From contig JBBRTW010000395.1 in the NCBI GenBank assembly GCA_038244055.1, positions 1 through 6,984 on the forward strand: DNA of 6,984 bases. Direction: 5' to 3'. The translations under genes were made by a program, and so were the position numbers. A model generated the notes under the pieces. It had not been told where the DNA came from and made no database searches. It saw only the letters and a list, made by a program, of their open reading frames with translations. Positions 5,623 through 6,984 of this stretch are shown here, piece after piece. Each line of letters begins with the position of its first letter. The stretch's first letter is position 1. The stretch comes from DASPKW01 sp038244055. Its GTDB lineage: Bacteria > Planctomycetota > Phycisphaerae > Tepidisphaerales > Tepidisphaeraceae.

Positions 5623-6720
5623 ATGAGCGCGAAAGTCATCATCGATGGCGTGTTCTACCAGATCGCGCCGACCGGGATCGCGCGGGTCTGGACCACATTG
5701 ATGGAGGTTTGGGCGGCGGGTGATTTCGGCAAACAATTGCTTCTCCTCGACCGCGCCAACACCGCCCCGACAATTCCTGGCATCCGCACCCGCATCATCC
5801 CGGCCTTCGACTATTCCCGCGCCGATGCCGACCGCGCCATGCTCCAGGCGGTCTGCGATGAGGAGGCGGCCGATGTTTTTGCTTCCACCTACTACACGAC
5901 GCCCCTCTCCACGCCCAGTGTCTTCATGGCCCACGATATGATCCCCGAGCTCTTCGGCTGGGATCTGAACCATCCGATGTGGCGGGAGAAACACCGCGGC
6001 CTCGGGCATGCCTCGGCCATTGTCTGCGTTTCCGAGTCAACCCGGCACGATCTGCTGCGATATTTCCCAAACATCCCGGCCGACAAAATCACCGTCGCTC
6101 CACTGGCGGCCGCCAAAGTGTTTCACCCGCGCCCCCAAGCCGAGGTGGAGTATGTCCGGCGCGGGGTGGGAATCGAGCGCGATTATTTTCTGACCGTGGG
6201 AGCGCGCGGGGGGTACAAGAACACGCGGCTGACATTCAGCGCCCTGGCAAGCCTTTCGCCGGCCGAGCTCGATTCGATCGACATTCTCTGCGCGGGTCAC
6301 GTCACCCTGGAGGCGGAATTTCAGGCAATGATCCCCGGCAAGAGCGTGAAGGCGTTCAACCTCAGCGATGATGAACTGGCGGCCGCGTATACCGGTGCGG
6401 CGGCGCTGCTGCACCCATCGGCCTACGAAGGGTTCGGCCTGCCCGTGATCGAAGCGATGGCCTGCAGCTGCCCGGTGATCGCAACTTCCAACGGCGCCTT
6501 GGCGGAAGTCGGCGGTGACGCGGCCCTCCGCGTCGGGGCGGACGATGTCGAGGCGATGGTTCATGCAATGCGCCAAGTGCGCCGGCCGGGCGTCAGGGAG
6601 GAACTGGCGAGAAAAGGGTTGGAGCAGGCCGGAAAGTTTTCCTGGGAGAAGACGGCCGGGGCGATTCGAAACGTGCTGGAGGAGACGCCGCGGACCGTTC
6701 GTTTTGTGGCGGGGCGGTGA
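5623..6720 (+). CDS. GT4 family glycosyltransferase
   Basis: The 365-aa product is a GT-B fold retaining glycosyltransferase of the group 1 / GT4 family, which transfers a sugar from a nucleotide-sugar donor to a glycan or lipid acceptor in the cytoplasm. The N-terminal acceptor domain opens with KVIIDGVFYQ and PTGIARVW (4-23), then AHDMIPELFG (103-112) and VCVSESTRHDLL (134-145). The donor domain shows TVGARGGYKN (191-200, with the R/K region that binds the diphosphate) and the EX7E motif EGFGLPVIE (E269, E277) followed by CPVIATSNGALAEVGGDAAL. The ATG at 5623 fits the usual family start and has GGAG 9 bases upstream; in-frame ATGs at 5584 and 5599 would add 13 or 8 residues and cannot be excluded. 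No membrane segment is visible. Sugar, acceptor and linkage cannot be told from sequence. The divergent FkbM methyltransferase suggests joint work on a decorated surface glycan. Confidence 0.9.
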   Translation: MSAKVIIDGVFYQIAPTGIARVWTTLMEVWAAGDFGKQLLLLDRANTAPTIPGIRTRIIPAFDYSRADADRAMLQAVCDEEAADVFASTYYTTPLSTPSVFMAHDMIPELFGWDLNHPMWREKHRGLGHASAIVCVSESTRHDLLRYFPNIPADKITVAPLAAAKVFHPRPQAEVEYVRRGVGIERDYFLTVGARGGYKNTRLTFSALASLSPAELDSIDILCAGHVTLEAEFQAMIPGKSVKAFNLSDDELAAAYTGAAALLHPSAYEGFGLPVIEAMACSCPVIATSNGALAEVGGDAALRVGADDVEAMVHAMRQVRRPGVREELARKGLEQAGKFSWEKTAGAIRNVLEETPRTVRFVAGR

Positions 6721-6732
6721 AAGGCACGGCAA

Positions 6733-6893
6733 TGTGGCTCGACATTCCGATGTCGAGTCGGCGGCGGCGACGCTCATCATTCCAATCCTCCAACGCGGAA
6801 TCCCGGCCCCGACCGCTCATTCTTCATGGCCACCCGCGCTCGCGCAGTCCGCTATTCCACGGTCCAGCCTCGACATCGGAATGTCGAGCTACA
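6733..6893. repeat. Inverted pair of REP-like hairpins (BIME-like element, 161 bp)
   Basis: Each 25-bp arm is itself a perfect hairpin: CTCGACAT, loop TCCG (or CGGA), ATGTCGAG. The left hairpin is 6738-6757 and the right 6869-6888. The two arms (6733-6757 and 6869-6893) are inverted copies with one mismatch in 25. Each has the tetranucleotide GTGG or GTAG next to the hairpin base (overlapping the stem by no more than a base), which is the signature of REP sequences mobilised by RAYT transposases. The 111 bp between the arms show no gene. The element lies 12 bp after the glycosyltransferase stop codon, so either hairpin could also aid 3'-end formation. Confidence 0.85.
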
Positions 6894-6915
6894 GTAGTTC
6901 CAAGTTCGCCGCTTA

Positions 6916-6982
6916 AACGCAAGGCTCCTCCTATGATGAAGTTGCGCAACAACATCATCAACCACGGAGGAGCCCATGCGTT
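6916..6982 (+). promoter_or_regulatory. Long hairpin sequestering a Shine-Dalgarno sequence and start codon
   Basis: AACGCAAGGCTCCTCC (6916-6931) can pair with GGAGGAGCCCATGCGTT (6966-6982) with one bulge or mismatch. ATGATG (6933-6938) can pair with CATCAT (6953-6958), and GTTGCGCAAC (6941-6950) is a palindrome at the tip. The 3' strand contains the strong Shine-Dalgarno GGAGGAG (6966-6972) and the ATG at 6976. A transcript starting upstream would hide its own ribosome-binding site. Similar hairpins limit transposase translation in IS200/IS605-type elements; extending that to this site is inference. Confidence 0.55.
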
Positions 6983-6984
6983 CA
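6976..6984 (+). CDS. 5' end of a gene cut by the window edge (possible RAYT transposase)
   Basis: Only three codons (Met-Arg-Ser) are present. The start is supported by GGAGGAG at 6966-6972, the best ribosome-binding site in the window. The REP-like pair just upstream makes a REP-associated tyrosine transposase a natural guess, and many RAYT proteins I recall begin MRSRY. Three residues cannot prove this; any other gene is possible. Confidence 0.3.

Noticed and set aside
5470..6009. Long N-terminal extension of the FkbM methyltransferase frame
   Set aside because: It lies antisense to the conserved N-terminal half of the glycosyltransferase and lacks family similarity; the ATG at 5469 gives a normal-sized protein.
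6733..6893. Two CTCGACAT hairpins as a CRISPR-like array
   Set aside because: There are only two copies, they are inverted and not direct, and the single 111-bp interval is too long for a spacer.

Overview
The window reads as a piece of a high-GC, free-living bacterial chromosome. The combination of a secreted BNR_4 beta-propeller protein, an unknown protein/PIN-domain pair, weak or absent Shine-Dalgarno sequences before most starts, and many short dispersed palindromic repeats suggests the Planctomycetes-Verrucomicrobia (PVC) group. That placement is inference; no rRNA or universal marker gene is present to fix it. No tRNA, rRNA, CRISPR array or intact insertion sequence was seen.

Layout, left to right. 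Positions 1-188 hold three identical 22-bp tandem units and a fragment of a dispersed repeat. A secreted BNR_4 protein follows (189-1556, +). It converges on a two-gene minus-strand module of lower GC: an uncharacterised 268-aa protein (2607-1801) whose stop codon overlaps the start of a PIN-domain remnant (1804-1607). A 257-bp AT-richer spacer separates this module from a divergent alpha-ketoglutarate-semialdehyde dehydrogenase (2865-4520, +), which carries an unusual low-complexity insertion just after its catalytic cysteine. Positions 4521-4758 are non-coding and hold a 10-bp periodic repeat and a 127-bp element with 39-bp inverted arms. Next is a divergent pair: a FkbM-type methyltransferase (5469-4759, -) and a GT4 glycosyltransferase (5623-6720, +). 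The right edge (6721-6984) is a mobile-repeat zone: a 161-bp inverted pair of REP-like hairpins, then a long hairpin that buries a strong Shine-Dalgarno sequence just before an ATG. The gene begun there is cut off by the window end.

How the genes relate. The BNR_4 protein and the semialdehyde dehydrogenase would both suit a polysaccharide or uronic-acid degrader, but they are not one operon. The methyltransferase and glycosyltransferase fit a surface glycan or glycolipid decoration locus. The unknown protein/PIN module looks like an acquired, decaying toxin-antitoxin-like unit. The repeats fall into at least three families, and one of them sits inside a coding region. The most interesting items are the unknown protein/PIN module, the repeat-derived insertion in the dehydrogenase, and the REP pair next to a hairpin-guarded start codon.
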